Shown here: one piece after another, positions 15,670 to 24,831 of the stretch
Position numbering within the stretch: the stretch's first letter is position 1
Layout: every line of letters begins with the position of its first letter
NCBI RefSeq assembly: GCF_900188455.1
Contig: NZ_FZOL01000004.1
Span: forward strand, 248,001 to 312,000
Source of the DNA: Pseudomonas japonica
Lineage (GTDB): Bacteria; Pseudomonadota; Gammaproteobacteria; Pseudomonadales; Pseudomonadaceae
Direction of reading: 5' to 3'
Length of the DNA: 64,000 nucleotides
The notes under the pieces: model-generated
The model's database searches: none
What the model was told of the DNA's origin: nothing
The model's input: the letters and a program-made list of their open reading frames with translations, nothing else
Program-made: the position numbers and the translations under genes

Positions 15670-18158
15670 GCCGACTTCTCCCTGTGGCGCGGCGCGGCCC
15701 ATGGGGCCAGGATGAAACTGAAGACCAGGCCGAGACTGACGGCCAGACCGAAATTGCTCACCGCCGGTGTGCTCGACACCGCCAGCAGGCCGAACGACAG
15801 CCAGGTGGTGACGGCCGCCAGCAGGGTGCCGAGCAGGCTCACCGCGGCGCCGCCGATCTGCTCGTGCATGAGGATCGCGTAGTCGACGCTGATCGCCGTC
15901 ACCAGCAGCAGGCCGAACAGGCTGAACAGGGTCAGCGGCTGCCCCAGCCAGCCCAGGCTGGCCAGGCTGCACAGCGCCGCCAACAGTGGCAGGGCGACGA
16001 TGCGCAGCGCACCGCCGAAGCCGAAGGGCACGATCAGCAGGGCGACGATCAGCACGCAGGACAGCAGCTTGAGTTCCGCCGCGCTGACCTGGGTGGCGGC
16101 GAACAACTGGTTCAGCTCGCCGAGGCGGTCGACCAGTTGTACACCGTCCAGGCCCTCGGCCTGTTGACGCAGGGCAGCCGGATCGTTCAGGCCCTGCAGG
16201 CTGACGATGGCGGCGACGCCCTGTTCATCAGAGGCACAGGTAACCAATTGATTTGTAGGAGCTGGCTTGCCTGCGAAGGACCGCGAAGCGGTCCCGGTTC
16301 CAGGTTCGAAGCCGGGTAGAGACCATTGGCCTGGCTGTAGATCAGGAACCGGGACCGCGTCGCGGTCCTTCGCAGGCAAGCCAGCTCCTACAAGAGCGCG
16401 CAGGCAGCCCAGCCACAGGGGGCGGAAGGCCTCGCCGAGGGGGCCGGCGAGGACCTGGTCGATATCCAGCGTCGGCAGCGCCTGTAGTTGCGCCAGTTCA
16501 GCCTCCAGCGCAGCTTGCGGTATACCCCCGGCCAGCAGTGGTTGCCAGTGGGCGGGCAGGCTGCCGAGCGCGGCGCGGGTCTTTTCCTGTTCGGCGGGGC
16601 TGGCGAGCAACTGATCGAGGGCCATGTAGCCCTTCAGGTGGCCCGCCGCGACCTGCCGGTCGAGACGCTCGCCCAGGCTGCGCAGGCGGTCGAGCAACTG
16701 GCTCTGGTCGGCGGCGCGCACCAGGTAGAACTGGCTGGTGGGCTGGTAGCCGGTGATCCGCGCCACGGCCATGGCCTCTTCCTGCAGTTGCGGCGGGCTG
16801 GCGACCCACTGGCGCACGTCGTTGCGGTTCTGCAGGTGCCACAGGCCACCGACGCAGAACAGCACCAGCAGGCCCGGCAGGACCACCGCCGGCAGACGCT
16901 CCAGCAAGCGCAGGCGCAGGCTCACCAGGGTTTCGGCGATCCGCAGCGGCCACTGCGCCGGTTGCAGGTCGATGTGCTTCAGCAGCGCCGGCAGCAGGCA
17001 CACCGAACTCAGGTAGGCGCCCACCAGCCCGGCGGCGGAGAACGCGGCGATCTGGGTCAGGGCCGGGAAGGGCGTGAAGCCCAGGGCCAGGTAGCCGATG
17101 CAACTGGTGGCCAGGCTCAGGCTCAGGCCGGGCAGGGTCCTGCGCACCGCCTGCCAGGTGTTCCACGGGCGCAGGCTCCAGCTTTTCGATAGGAAGTGCA
17201 GCGGGTAATCCACGGCCACGCCGATCAGGCTGGAGCCGAGGACCAGGGTCATGACGTGCATCTGGCCGAACAGGGCGATGCACGCGGTGGCGCCGAACAG
17301 CATGCCGATCAGCACCGGGATGAAGGCCAGCAGCACGCGCAGGCGGCGGAAGGCCAGGAGCAGGATCGCCAGGATGCCCAGCGTCGCGCCGCCGCCGATC
17401 CAGGTCATTTCATGGCTGGCCTGGCGCTGGCCGTTGGCGGCGTAGAGCAGGCCGCTGGCGGCGAGCAGGCGGGCGTCGCGCTGCCCGGCGAGGGTGCGGC
17501 TGCTGTCCAGCAGGTCGGCGACCCGCAGCGGCAGTTTCATGTCGAAGGCATTGCCCTCGGTGCGGGCGCGCAGCAGCACCCAGTAGCGGTCGTCGGCTTT
17601 CGCCAGCAGGGCGCCGCTGGCGGTGTCCAGCTCGATGTTGGCCGGGCGTGGCTGGCTGTTCTGGATGCGGCCGGTGAGCCCCAGCCAGTCGTCCTGGCTG
17701 GACACCAGGCTGAAGCCGGCGAAGGGGTCGAACAGGCTTTGCAGGCGTTGCTGGACGAAGGTGTCCGGCGAGTCGGCGAGCGTTGCGCGGTCAGCCCGCG
17801 AGAGCATGGCCAGGCGGCCCTGCAGCAATTGCTCGCGCAGGGCCTGCAGGTCGGTCTGCAGGCTCCACTGGACCTTCTCGAACAGGCCGCTGGCCTGCCA
17901 TTGCGTGGCCAGTTCACGGGCCAGGTCGATGGCCTGGTCGCGCTCGGCGTGGCCGACCAGCACCAGCATCTCGCGGTTGAGCGGTTCCTGCATGCGCTGT
18001 TCGGCGCGCTTGACCAGTGGGTCCTGGGTCGCCCCGGGGACCAGGGTCATCAGGTCGGCGGACAGCGTCGGCCCGCGCTGCCACTGCCAGCCGGCCAGGG
18101 CCAGGACCGCGAGCAGCAACACGAGGAACAGGCGCGGCAGCAGGCGCTCAATCGACAA
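15666..18158 (-). CDS. apeM: MMPL/RND-type exporter of the aryl polyene cluster, carrying a REP insertion
   Basis: 830 residues with the MMPL layout: TM1, a large periplasmic loop (about 30-240), TM2-6, a second TM-loop repeat and six C-terminal TMs (ISVDYAILMHEQIGG). It is expected to move the aryl polyene lipid across or out of the inner membrane with LolA-like ApeL. The first codon appears to be TTG (18158) overlapping apeL by 11 bases. Residues of roughly 588-635, in the second periplasmic loop, are encoded by a REP doublet (16254-16393) and read [17 protein letters not shown]...[13 protein letters not shown]; the frame stays open. Confidence 0.87.
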   Translation of the reverse strand: MSIERLLPRLFLVLLLAVLALAGWQWQRGPTLSADLMTLVPGATQDPLVKRAEQRMQEPLNREMLVLVGHAERDQAIDLARELATQWQASGLFEKVQWSLQTDLQALREQLLQGRLAMLSRADRATLADSPDTFVQQRLQSLFDPFAGFSLVSSQDDWLGLTGRIQNSQPRPANIELDTASGALLAKADDRYWVLLRARTEGNAFDMKLPLRVADLLDSSRTLAGQRDARLLAASGLLYAANGQRQASHEMTWIGGGATLGILAILLLAFRRLRVLLAFIPVLIGMLFGATACIALFGQMHVMTLVLGSSLIGVAVDYPLHFLSKSWSLRPWNTWQAVRRTLPGLSLSLATSCIGYLALGFTPFPALTQIAAFSAAGLVGAYLSSVCLLPALLKHIDLQPAQWPLRIAETLVSLRLRLLERLPAVVLPGLLVLFCVGGLWHLQNRNDVRQWVASPPQLQEEAMAVARITGYQPTSQFYLVRAADQSQLLDRLRSLGERLDRQVAAGHLKGYMALDQLLASPAEQEKTRAALGSLPAHWQPLLAGGIPQAALEAELAQLQALPTLDIDQVLAGPLGEAFRPLWLGCLRALVGAGLPAKDRDAVPVPDLQPGQWSLPGFEPGTGTASRSFAGKPAPTNQLVTCASDEQGVAAIVSLQGLNDPAALRQQAEGLDGVQLVDRLGELNQLFAATQVSAAELKLLSCVLIVALLIVPFGFGGALRIVALPLLAALCSLASLGWLGQPLTLFSLFGLLLVTAISVDYAILMHEQIGGAAVSLLGTLLAAVTTWLSFGLLAVSSTPAVSNFGLAVSLGLVFSFILAPWAAPRHREKSA
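16254..16393. repeat. REP doublet (REPIN) inside the apeM coding sequence
   Basis: Two inverted copies of the local REP unit (GTAGGAGCTGGCTTGCCTGC on the left, its complement on the right), each with the CGAAGGACCGC / GCGGTCC hairpin, enclose a spacer of about 45 bases. The same unit occurs in intergenic gaps of this window, e.g. 51691-51796. Here it lies wholly within an open reading frame and adds about 47 codons. Confidence 0.9.
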
Positions 18159-18738
18159 GGTCGTGGCGCTCCGCGTCGTTCAGGCTGGCGCTGACGCTGG
18201 ACGGCATGCGCAGCACGGTGCTGTCACCCTGGGTTTCCAGCAGTTCGATGCGCTCGACGAACTGGCCGCCGTGGATCTCGATGCGCGTGAAGATCTGCTT
18301 GAGCACCAGCGAACGCGGGGTCAGGTCGAGTTTCCAGGCCTTGGCGTCGCCCTCCAGGGCCAGCTCGAAGTCGCGCTCCAGGCCGCTGCTGTCGCCTTGC
18401 AGCACAGCGAAGAACAGCTTGTTCTGCTCGCTGCCGGCGGTGCGCGTCGGCAACGTCTGCCAGCCGCTGGCGTCACGGCGCGAGATGCCCTGGCCGTTGA
18501 GGCGGTAGTCCTGCTTCAGCGGGGTCTGCAGCAGCCACAGCAGGCCGTGGTCGCGGGCGAGGACGAACTGGCCGTTGCTGACCAGCGGCTGGGGCAGGGC
18601 GCGCAGGTGTTTCTCCTGGACGAACGGGCCCTTGATCACCTCGGGCGCGCTCAGTTGCTTGCGCAGGTCGTCGAGGCCGAACGCCTGGGCCAGGCCGCAG
18701 GTGAGCAGCAGGCCAAGGCCGAGCAGCAGGCGCTTCAT
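18148..18738 (-). CDS. apeL: LolA-like outer-membrane lipoprotein carrier/DUF of the aryl polyene cluster
   Basis: 196 residues with a signal peptide (MKRLLLGLGLLLTCGLAQA). The mature protein looks like a LolA/LppX half-barrel: GPFVQEKHLRALPQPLVSNGQFVLARDHGLLW matches the LolA-type beta pattern. Start 18738 is favoured over 18753 because GAGGAG lies about 8 bases upstream. It probably shuttles the hydrophobic aryl polyene lipid across the periplasm together with the MMPL exporter encoded next. Confidence 0.85.
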   Translation of the reverse strand: MKRLLLGLGLLLTCGLAQAFGLDDLRKQLSAPEVIKGPFVQEKHLRALPQPLVSNGQFVLARDHGLLWLLQTPLKQDYRLNGQGISRRDASGWQTLPTRTAGSEQNKLFFAVLQGDSSGLERDFELALEGDAKAWKLDLTPRSLVLKQIFTRIEIHGGQFVERIELLETQGDSTVLRMPSSVSASLNDAERHDLVD

Positions 18739-18749
18739 GGCAGCGCTCC

Positions 18750-19175
18750 TCATGGCAGCGCTCTGGCGACGGCGTCGAGCATCACCTGCGGCGACGCCAG
18801 TTGCATCTCGCCGCTGGCGATATGCACCGCGACCTGCACGGAGCTGGCGCGGGTCATGCGCTCGCCGGTGGCGGCGTCGCTGATCAGGTAGTGGATCTTC
18901 AGGCGGTTCTCCCACTCCACCAGGCTGGCGCGCACCTTCAGACGCTGGCCGAAGGTGGCGCCGCGCATGTAGCGCAGTTGCAGGTCGATCACCGGCCACG
19001 CATAACCGGACGCCTGCATCTGCAGGTAGTTGTGGTCGAGGTGGTCGAGCAGCGCGCAGCGCGCCACTTCCAGGTATTTGACGTAGTGGCCGTGCCAGAC
19101 CACCAGCATGCTGTCGACATCGAAGAACGGCACCAGCACTTCGGTATCGACATGCAGCACGCCCTGACTACGCAT
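18750..19175 (-). CDS. apeK: Hot-dog acyl-ACP/CoA thioesterase (ApeK-type)
   Basis: 141 residues of the 4-hydroxybenzoyl-CoA thioesterase/YbgC type: VPFFDVDSMLVVWHGHYVKYLEVAR contains the Asp and the H-x-x-Y-x-x-Y/E pattern of this family (Asp27 region). ATG at 19175 has GGAGG upstream. It could release the finished polyene from its carrier protein or edit stalled intermediates. It overlaps the ammonia-lyase stop by 8 bases. Confidence 0.87.
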   Translation of the reverse strand: MRSQGVLHVDTEVLVPFFDVDSMLVVWHGHYVKYLEVARCALLDHLDHNYLQMQASGYAWPVIDLQLRYMRGATFGQRLKVRASLVEWENRLKIHYLISDAATGERMTRASSVQVAVHIASGEMQLASPQVMLDAVARALP

Positions 19176-20712
19176 GGAGCCTCCAGTGCTGCGCAACGAT
19201 ACGTTGCAGGCAGCGGCGCAGGTCGCTTTCCAGGGCGCGGTCCTCGATCACCGGGGCGAAGTCGTCGAGCAGGGCGCGGTGCATCGCGTCCAGCGCCGGC
19301 GGCAGCGGGCGGGCATCGGCCTCGCGCGCGCGCAGCCAGACACCCTGGTTGGCCGCCAGCAGGGTCGCGGCGGCGACCTGTTCGGTCAGTTCCAGCACGC
19401 GCAGGGCGTCACGGGCGGCGATGGTGCCCATGCTCACCTTGTCCTGGTTGTGGCATTCGGTGGAGCGCGAGAACACGCTGGCCGGCATGGTGTTCTTCAG
19501 GGCTTCGGCGGTCCAGGCGCTGGCGCCGATCTGCACGGCCTTGAAGCCGTGGTTGATCATCGCGCGGTCGGCCGGGGCGCCGGACAGGTTGCTCGGCAGG
19601 CCGTGGTTGTAGCGCACGTCCACCAGCAGGGCGAGTTGCCGGTCGAGCAGGTCTGCGACGTTGGCGACGAGGTTCTTCAGGCTGTCCATGGCGAAGGCGA
19701 TATGCCCGCCGTAGAAGTGCCCGCCATGCAGGACGCGCTCGGCGTCGCCGTCGATGATCGGGTTGTCGTTGGCGCTGTTCAGCTCGGTCTCGATGAAGCC
19801 ACGCAGCCAGCCCAGGCTGTCGGCCAGCACGCCCAGCACATGCGGCGCGCAGCGCAGCGAGTAGCGGTCCTGCAGGCGGTGCAGCGGCGCGGTCGGGGCG
19901 TCGATGGCGAGGTCCTGGCGCAGCCAGGCGGCCACCTGGGTCTGCCCCGGGTGCGGCTTGGCGGCGAACAGGCGCTCGTCGAAGTGTTCCGGATTGCCCT
20001 GCAGGGCCACCACGTTGAGCGCGGTGATCCGCGTGGCGAGCTTGAGCAGGTAGTCGGCGCGGGTCCAGGCCAGGCAGGCCAGGCCGGTCATCACGGCGGT
20101 GCCGTTCATCAGCGCCAGGGCTTCCTTGGGGCGCAGGACCAGTGGCTGCCAGCCCAGCTCACGGTGCACGTCGGCGGACAGGCGGCGCTCGCCGCGGTAC
20201 AGCACTTCGCGCTCGCCGGAGAGGGTCGCGGCCACGTAGGACAGCGGCGTCAGGTCGCCGCTGGCGCCCACCGAGCCTTCTTCCGGGACCACCGGCAGGA
20301 TGTCGTGGGCGATGAAGGCCTGCAGGCGCTCCAGCAGTTCCACGCGTACCCCGGACACGCCGTGGCACAGCGACTGCAGCCGCGCGGCCAGCAGTGCGCG
20401 GGTGGAGGGTTCGTCGAACACCCGGCCCAGGCCGCAGCCGTGGAAGGTGAACAGGTGTTTCGGCAGCGCCTCGACATGCTCCAGCGGCACCGCCACCACG
20501 CAGGAATCGCCGTAGCCGGTGGTCACGCCGTAGATCACCCCTTCCTTGTCCAGCAGGGTGTCGAGGAACTGCGCGCCGCGGGCGATGCGCGCGCGGTACT
20601 CGGCGTCGTCCTGCAGGCGCGATTCGGCCTGGCGCTGGGCCAGGGCCTGGATGTCTTCGATCGAAAGCGGCGACTCGCCGAAGGTTACGGGCTCACGCGG
20701 ATGCATCGTCAT
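19168..20712 (-). CDS. Aromatic amino acid ammonia-lyase (HAL/PAL/TAL family)
   Basis: 514 residues. The MIO cofactor tripeptide Ala150-Ser151-Gly152 lies in the signature GSVGASGDLTPLSYVA, and the catalytic tyrosine is Tyr61 in IYGVTTGYGDS. The selectivity-loop equivalent reads LFTFHGCGLG, with a His where tyrosine ammonia-lyases also have His, so conversion of tyrosine to 4-coumarate is the best guess; it is not a hut-cluster histidase. The product would be a starter acid for the ligase at 22359-24029. Start 20712 has GGAAG 6 bases upstream and overlaps the acyltransferase gene by 20 bases. Confidence 0.88.
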   Translation of the reverse strand: MTMHPREPVTFGESPLSIEDIQALAQRQAESRLQDDAEYRARIARGAQFLDTLLDKEGVIYGVTTGYGDSCVVAVPLEHVEALPKHLFTFHGCGLGRVFDEPSTRALLAARLQSLCHGVSGVRVELLERLQAFIAHDILPVVPEEGSVGASGDLTPLSYVAATLSGEREVLYRGERRLSADVHRELGWQPLVLRPKEALALMNGTAVMTGLACLAWTRADYLLKLATRITALNVVALQGNPEHFDERLFAAKPHPGQTQVAAWLRQDLAIDAPTAPLHRLQDRYSLRCAPHVLGVLADSLGWLRGFIETELNSANDNPIIDGDAERVLHGGHFYGGHIAFAMDSLKNLVANVADLLDRQLALLVDVRYNHGLPSNLSGAPADRAMINHGFKAVQIGASAWTAEALKNTMPASVFSRSTECHNQDKVSMGTIAARDALRVLELTEQVAAATLLAANQGVWLRAREADARPLPPALDAMHRALLDDFAPVIEDRALESDLRRCLQRIVAQHWRLHA

Positions 20713-21631
20713 CGTTCTTCCAGAAAGGGTAGAAATTGAACCACTGCCGCGGGGCCTGCAGGCAGTAGTGGCCGAGCCGTTCGGCATAGCGCGCGGCGTG
20801 CTCGGCGATCACCTGGTCGCGCTGGCTGCGGCGCCATTGCACGGCCTCGGCGAAGGGTTCGAGGGTGACCTGATAGCGGCCCTGGCGCTTGAGGCAGAAC
20901 AGCAGGTTGACCGGGCACTTGAGCAGCCCGGCGAGCAGCCAGGGGCCTTGCGGGAAGGCGGCCGGCCGGCCGAGGAAGTCCACCGTCACGGTGCGCGCGC
21001 CATGCAGCGGCACGCGGTCGCCGGCGATCGCCAGCCATTCGCCGCGCTCCAGGCGCTGGCTCAGTTGCAGCATGGTCGCCGGGTCCAGCTCGCTGACCTG
21101 GATCAGGCGCAGGTGGGTTGCCCCGGCCTCGCCCAGCAGGCGGTTGAAACGCTCGGCATGGCGGGTGTGGACCAGCACGTTCATGGTCACCTGCTGGCCC
21201 ATTTCGGCCAGGGCGCGGCAGACCTCCAGGTTGCCCAGATGCGCGCCCACCAGCATCTGCCCGCGTTCGGCGCGCAACTGGCTGTGCAACTGGCCGGGGT
21301 CGACGATCTCGATCTGCTCCAGGCCGAGCTTGCCGTTCCACACGTCGAGCTTGTCCAGCAGGGCGTCGGCGAAGGCCATGAACTGGCCGAACACCCGCCG
21401 GGTGGTGGGGCGCAGTTCGGGCTGGCCGCTCCACTCGGCGAGGTGGCGCTGGTAGGCCCAGGCGGCATGGCGGGCGCGGCGGCCGAAGAGGAAGAAGTAC
21501 AGGACGATGCCGTACAGCACCGGGCTCAGCAGGCGTCGGCCGAGCAGGCGCACGCCCAACGCGGTGAGCTTCATCAGCAGGAAGCTGCCGCGTTCCTCGT
21601 GGTCCGCCCAGTGGCGTTGCTGGCTGCTCAT
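20693..21631 (-). CDS. LpxL/HtrB-like lysophospholipid acyltransferase
   Basis: 312 residues with an N-terminal membrane segment (VLYGIVLYFFLFGRR) and the acyltransferase H-x4-E motif HLGNLE in MLVGAHLGNLEVCRA, followed by LAIAGDRVPLHG and FLGRPAAFPQGPWLLAG, all typical of Kdo-lipid A/LpxL-type acyltransferases (COG4261). It probably acylates the lipid anchor to which the aryl polyene is attached. As I recall, in enterobacterial clusters this activity is joined to a glycosyltransferase in one protein; here they are two adjacent genes overlapping by 4 bases. Confidence 0.85.
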   Translation of the reverse strand: MSSQQRHWADHEERGSFLLMKLTALGVRLLGRRLLSPVLYGIVLYFFLFGRRARHAAWAYQRHLAEWSGQPELRPTTRRVFGQFMAFADALLDKLDVWNGKLGLEQIEIVDPGQLHSQLRAERGQMLVGAHLGNLEVCRALAEMGQQVTMNVLVHTRHAERFNRLLGEAGATHLRLIQVSELDPATMLQLSQRLERGEWLAIAGDRVPLHGARTVTVDFLGRPAAFPQGPWLLAGLLKCPVNLLFCLKRQGRYQVTLEPFAEAVQWRRSQRDQVIAEHAARYAERLGHYCLQAPRQWFNFYPFWKNDDDASA

Positions 21632-22362
21632 GCCGTCCACCGCCGCCAGAGGATCACCGGTGCGCGCAGCAACATGCCGAAGAACAGCTTGGTGTGCATC
21701 TTCGAGATCAGCGCGTTGTCGTGGAACAGGCGGAAGTGCGAGAGGCCGTCCTGCGGGTAATGCACTTTCGTCGGCAGCCATTGCATCGGCTGGTTGCGCC
21801 AGGCCAGGCGCACCAGCACTTCGGGGTCGAAGTCCATGCGCCGGCCCAGTTCGACCTTGTCGATCAAGGCCAGTACCGGCGGCAGCGGGTAGACGCGGAA
21901 GCCGCACATGGAGTCGGGAATCTTCAGCGACAGGCTGTTGATCCACACCCACACGTGGGTCAGGTAGCGCGCGTACAGGCGGCCCTTGGGTACGCTGGCG
22001 TCGTACTGGGGATAACCGCAGATCAGCGACTCGGGATGGGCCCGGGACTGGTCGAGGAAACGGCTGACGTCGGCCAGGTCGTGCTGGCCGTCGGCATCCA
22101 CCTGCAGGGCATGACTGAAGCCCAGGCGCGCCGCTTCGCGCAGGCCGGCCATGACCGCGCCGCCCTTGCCCTGGTTGGCCGGCAGTTGCACGAGGAAGGT
22201 GTTCGGCTCGCTCGCCAGCTGGCGCAGCACCGCGGCGCAGGCCGGGCTGCTGGCGTCGTCCACCAGCACGCAGGGCAGGCCGGCGGCGCGCAGGTCGGCG
22301 ACCACCGCCGGCACCGCGAGCTCGTGGTTGTACACGGGAATCACCGCGCAGGGCTTGTTCAC
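21628..22362 (-). CDS. Family 2 glycosyltransferase of the aryl polyene cluster
   Basis: 244 residues. GT2 fold signs: an N-terminal CAVIPVYNHE, the nucleotide-sugar motif LVDDAS, and the DxD-like QVDADGQHD at about residues 87-95. The start is a GTG (22362) preceded by GGAGG, overlapping the upstream stop as GTGA. It likely transfers a sugar to build the glycolipid anchor of the pigment. Donor and acceptor are not readable from sequence. Confidence 0.87.
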   Translation of the reverse strand: MNKPCAVIPVYNHELAVPAVVADLRAAGLPCVLVDDASSPACAAVLRQLASEPNTFLVQLPANQGKGGAVMAGLREAARLGFSHALQVDADGQHDLADVSRFLDQSRAHPESLICGYPQYDASVPKGRLYARYLTHVWVWINSLSLKIPDSMCGFRVYPLPPVLALIDKVELGRRMDFDPEVLVRLAWRNQPMQWLPTKVHYPQDGLSHFRLFHDNALISKMHTKLFFGMLLRAPVILWRRWTA

Positions 22363-24029
22363 TGGCCGGCCTCCAGGAGGATGCGGCCGCTGGAGCACGG
22401 CTTGCCGTCGCAGGTGTAGGCGAAGTACAGCTTGCCGCGCTCGACGTCGAAACGCAGGGTCAGCAGCAACTGGTCGCCAGGGCGCACCAGTTGCTGGAAT
22501 TTCAGCACTTCCATGCCGGCGAAGCGGCGTGGCTGGTCGAGCAGGGCCTGGCCGAGGGCGATGGCCCAATCCACCTGGACCACACCGGGCAGCACCGGGG
22601 TCTGCGGGAAGTGGCCGTTGAAATAGGCGAGGTCGCCGGAGATGGCCAGGGTCAGGTGCAGTTCGTCGCCGTGGTGTTCTTCACCCAGTACGTCCGGTCC
22701 GGTCGGCCGTGGCGCCGTCAGCAGGGTCTCCACCAGCGACTGCGGCAGCTTGCCCTGGGCGGTGTACGGCAGTTGCCGCAGCAGGCGCCAGCGGCGCGGC
22801 AGGGCCAGGGCCTCGCAATGCGGAACGAGGTGCGCGCGCAGGGCTTCGGTGACCGCGCGACGGCCCTGGTTGCGCAGGGCATGCAGGCCTCTGGCGTTGA
22901 GCTGCAGGAGGGCGCCGAGGGCGGCGCGGCCGCCGTGGATGACGCCCAGGCGCGCGTCCTCGACCCACGGGTGCTGGAGCAGCGCCTGTTCCAGCATGGG
23001 CAGGGCGATGCGCTTTTCTTCCAGCTTGACGATGCGGTCGAGGCGCCCGAGCAGGCGGAAATGGCCATTGGCGTCGAAGCTCACCGCATCGGCGCTCTGC
23101 TCGACCTGCCCGGCGGGCAGGTAGGGCGACTCGATGCACAGCGCGCCGTCATCGTTCTGACTCAGGCGGATGCCGGCGAACGGCTGCCACAGGCTGTCGC
23201 CCTGGCGCCAGGCGATACCTCCGGTTTCCGAGCTGCCGAGGATTTCCGTCGGCCACTGGCCGAGGCGCTGGTGCAGGGTCTGGGCGGCGTCGGCGGGCAA
23301 TTCGCCGCCGGAGGAAAACACCCGGCTGACCGCGCGCAGGGCCGGCCAGTCGAGGTTGTCGCCCATGCGCTTGAGCAGCGCCGGGCTGGCGACCCAGGCG
23401 AAGGCCGGGTGTTCACGGCTGGCCCGCTGCAGGTCCTCGGGGAACGGCAACTGGCGGCGGACGAAGCTGCGCCCGGCGCACAGCGGCCACAGCACGCGGA
23501 ACAGCAGGCCGTAGATATGCTGGGTGGACACGCTGCCGATGATGCAGGCCTCGCCCAGTCCGGCACCCCACAGCGCTTCGAGGTTGTTCACTTCGTTGGC
23601 CAGTTGGCGCAGGCATTTGTCGATGCGCTTGGGCTGGCCGGTGGAACCGGACGTGCACAGGCTCAGGCGGCAGGCGTCGAGGTCCAGGTCGGCGGCGGCC
23701 AGCGGCTCGGCGAACAGCGCGTGGGGACGCTGGTCCTGCTCGCTCAGCCACAGGTCGACTTCGCTGTCCCAGCGCTGGCGGGTCTGCGCCTGCAGGTCGG
23801 CGGGCAGCAGCACCTCGACCCCGGCGCGCCAGGCGCCAAGCAGGGCCACCGCCAGCTCGGCGGCGTCTTCCAGGTAGATCGCCAGGCGCCGCACGCCGCG
23901 TTGTTGCAGGCCGGCGGCCAGGCACAGGGCCTGCTCGCTGAGCTGCGCATGGCTCAGCGCCGGGGCGTGGCTGACCTGGCGCGGCGCCGCGGTCGGCCAC
24001 AGCAACTGCTCAAGGTTGATCCATTTCAT
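22359..24029 (-). CDS. apeH: AMP-dependent acyl ligase fused to an ApeI-like dehydratase
   Basis: 556 residues in one frame. Residues about 1-440 are an adenylate-forming ligase: P-loop [26 protein letters not shown], and [13 protein letters not shown] near the hinge. It should activate the aryl starter acid and load it on an ACP (ApeH role). Residues about 450-556 form a FabA/FabZ hot-dog dehydratase with the active-site segment [14 protein letters not shown], matching stand-alone ApeI. The boundary shows no stop or frameshift. GTGA overlap with the glycosyltransferase and 4-base overlap with apeG. Confidence 0.88.
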   Translation of the reverse strand: MKWINLEQLLWPTAAPRQVSHAPALSHAQLSEQALCLAAGLQQRGVRRLAIYLEDAAELAVALLGAWRAGVEVLLPADLQAQTRQRWDSEVDLWLSEQDQRPHALFAEPLAAADLDLDACRLSLCTSGSTGQPKRIDKCLRQLANEVNNLEALWGAGLGEACIIGSVSTQHIYGLLFRVLWPLCAGRSFVRRQLPFPEDLQRASREHPAFAWVASPALLKRMGDNLDWPALRAVSRVFSSGGELPADAAQTLHQRLGQWPTEILGSSETGGIAWRQGDSLWQPFAGIRLSQNDDGALCIESPYLPAGQVEQSADAVSFDANGHFRLLGRLDRIVKLEEKRIALPMLEQALLQHPWVEDARLGVIHGGRAALGALLQLNARGLHALRNQGRRAVTEALRAHLVPHCEALALPRRWRLLRQLPYTAQGKLPQSLVETLLTAPRPTGPDVLGEEHHGDELHLTLAISGDLAYFNGHFPQTPVLPGVVQVDWAIALGQALLDQPRRFAGMEVLKFQQLVRPGDQLLLTLRFDVERGKLYFAYTCDGKPCSSGRILLEAGQ

Positions 24030-24571
24030 GAGCGTCCTCGCACGCGTTGTCGTACCAGCCATTCGATGGCGAACAGCAGGCCCATCAGCCCGTAGGCGAT
24101 CAGGCCGTTGTAAAGGGTCCACCAGGCCAGCGGCGCCCACAGGGTCAGCGCCGCGGCGACCAGGCCGTTGGCTAGGAAGAAGGCGCTCCACACCTCGGTC
24201 ACCCGCCGCGTGTAGCGCACCGCTCGGTCGGGCAGTTCTGGGTCGCTCAGGCGCGCCAGGCGCTCGGCCATGGGCATGCCGAACTTCAGGCTGGAACCGA
24301 ACAGGGCCAGCATGAAGGCGCTGATCAGCACCGGGTACCAGCGCAGCAGCGCCGGGTCGTCGAACAGCGCCAGCAGGGCGCAGAAGAGGATCGCCACCAG
24401 GGCCATCCAGCGTCCGCCGGGGTTGTGCGGCTGGGTCATGGCGCGCGCCAGCCACAGCCCGCCGAGCAGCAGGCCGAACTGCCAGGGCGCGAAGTGCGCC
24501 ATGCCGAAGTGCACCGCGAACGGGTACAGCAGGCCGGCCAGGACCAGCCCGAGCCCGATCAGGCGTTTCAT
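24026..24571 (-). CDS. apeG: Membrane protein of the aryl polyene cluster (ApeG/COG4648-like)
   Basis: 181 residues with five to six hydrophobic helices (LIGLGLVLAGLLYPFAVHFG at the start, WWTLYNGLIAYGLMGLLFAIEWLV at the end). It resembles the small inner-membrane proteins (COG4648) always found beside the carrier proteins of these clusters. No catalytic motif is visible. It overlaps both neighbours by 4 bases, so strict co-expression is expected. Confidence 0.8.
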   Translation of the reverse strand: MKRLIGLGLVLAGLLYPFAVHFGMAHFAPWQFGLLLGGLWLARAMTQPHNPGGRWMALVAILFCALLALFDDPALLRWYPVLISAFMLALFGSSLKFGMPMAERLARLSDPELPDRAVRYTRRVTEVWSAFFLANGLVAAALTLWAPLAWWTLYNGLIAYGLMGLLFAIEWLVRQRVRGRS

Positions 24572-24822
24572 GCCGCCGGGGCGACCAGGCGGTACACCGC
24601 TTCGACCACATCGTTGACGGTACGCACGGCCTTGAATTCCTCGGCGGCGATCTTCTTGCCGGTCTGGCGCTTGATGTGATCGATCAGGTCGACCGCGTCG
24701 ATGCTGTCGATCTCCAGGTCCTCGTAGAGGTTGGCGTCGAGGGTGACGCGCTCGGCGTCCAGTTCGAACAGTTCCACCAGCGCGTCGCGCAGGGTGTTGA
24801 AGATGTCTTCGCGGGTTTGCAT
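24568..24822 (-). CDS. apeF: Acyl carrier protein (ApeF-type)
   Basis: 84 residues, acidic four-helix ACP. The 4'-phosphopantetheine attachment serine is Ser40 in EIDSIDAVDLIDHIK. It carries starter or growing acyl chains for the ketosynthases. No dedicated phosphopantetheinyl transferase is in the window, so a chromosomal one must load it. Confidence 0.92.
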   Translation of the reverse strand: MQTREDIFNTLRDALVELFELDAERVTLDANLYEDLEIDSIDAVDLIDHIKRQTGKKIAAEEFKAVRTVNDVVEAVYRLVAPAA

Positions 24823-24831
24823 GGTGCGGTC

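Noticed and set aside
14523..15972. Extension of the antiporter-like frame upstream into apeM
   Set aside because: The frame upstream of 15669 gives Arg/Pro-rich residues and no membrane pattern; it is the out-of-frame reading of apeM.
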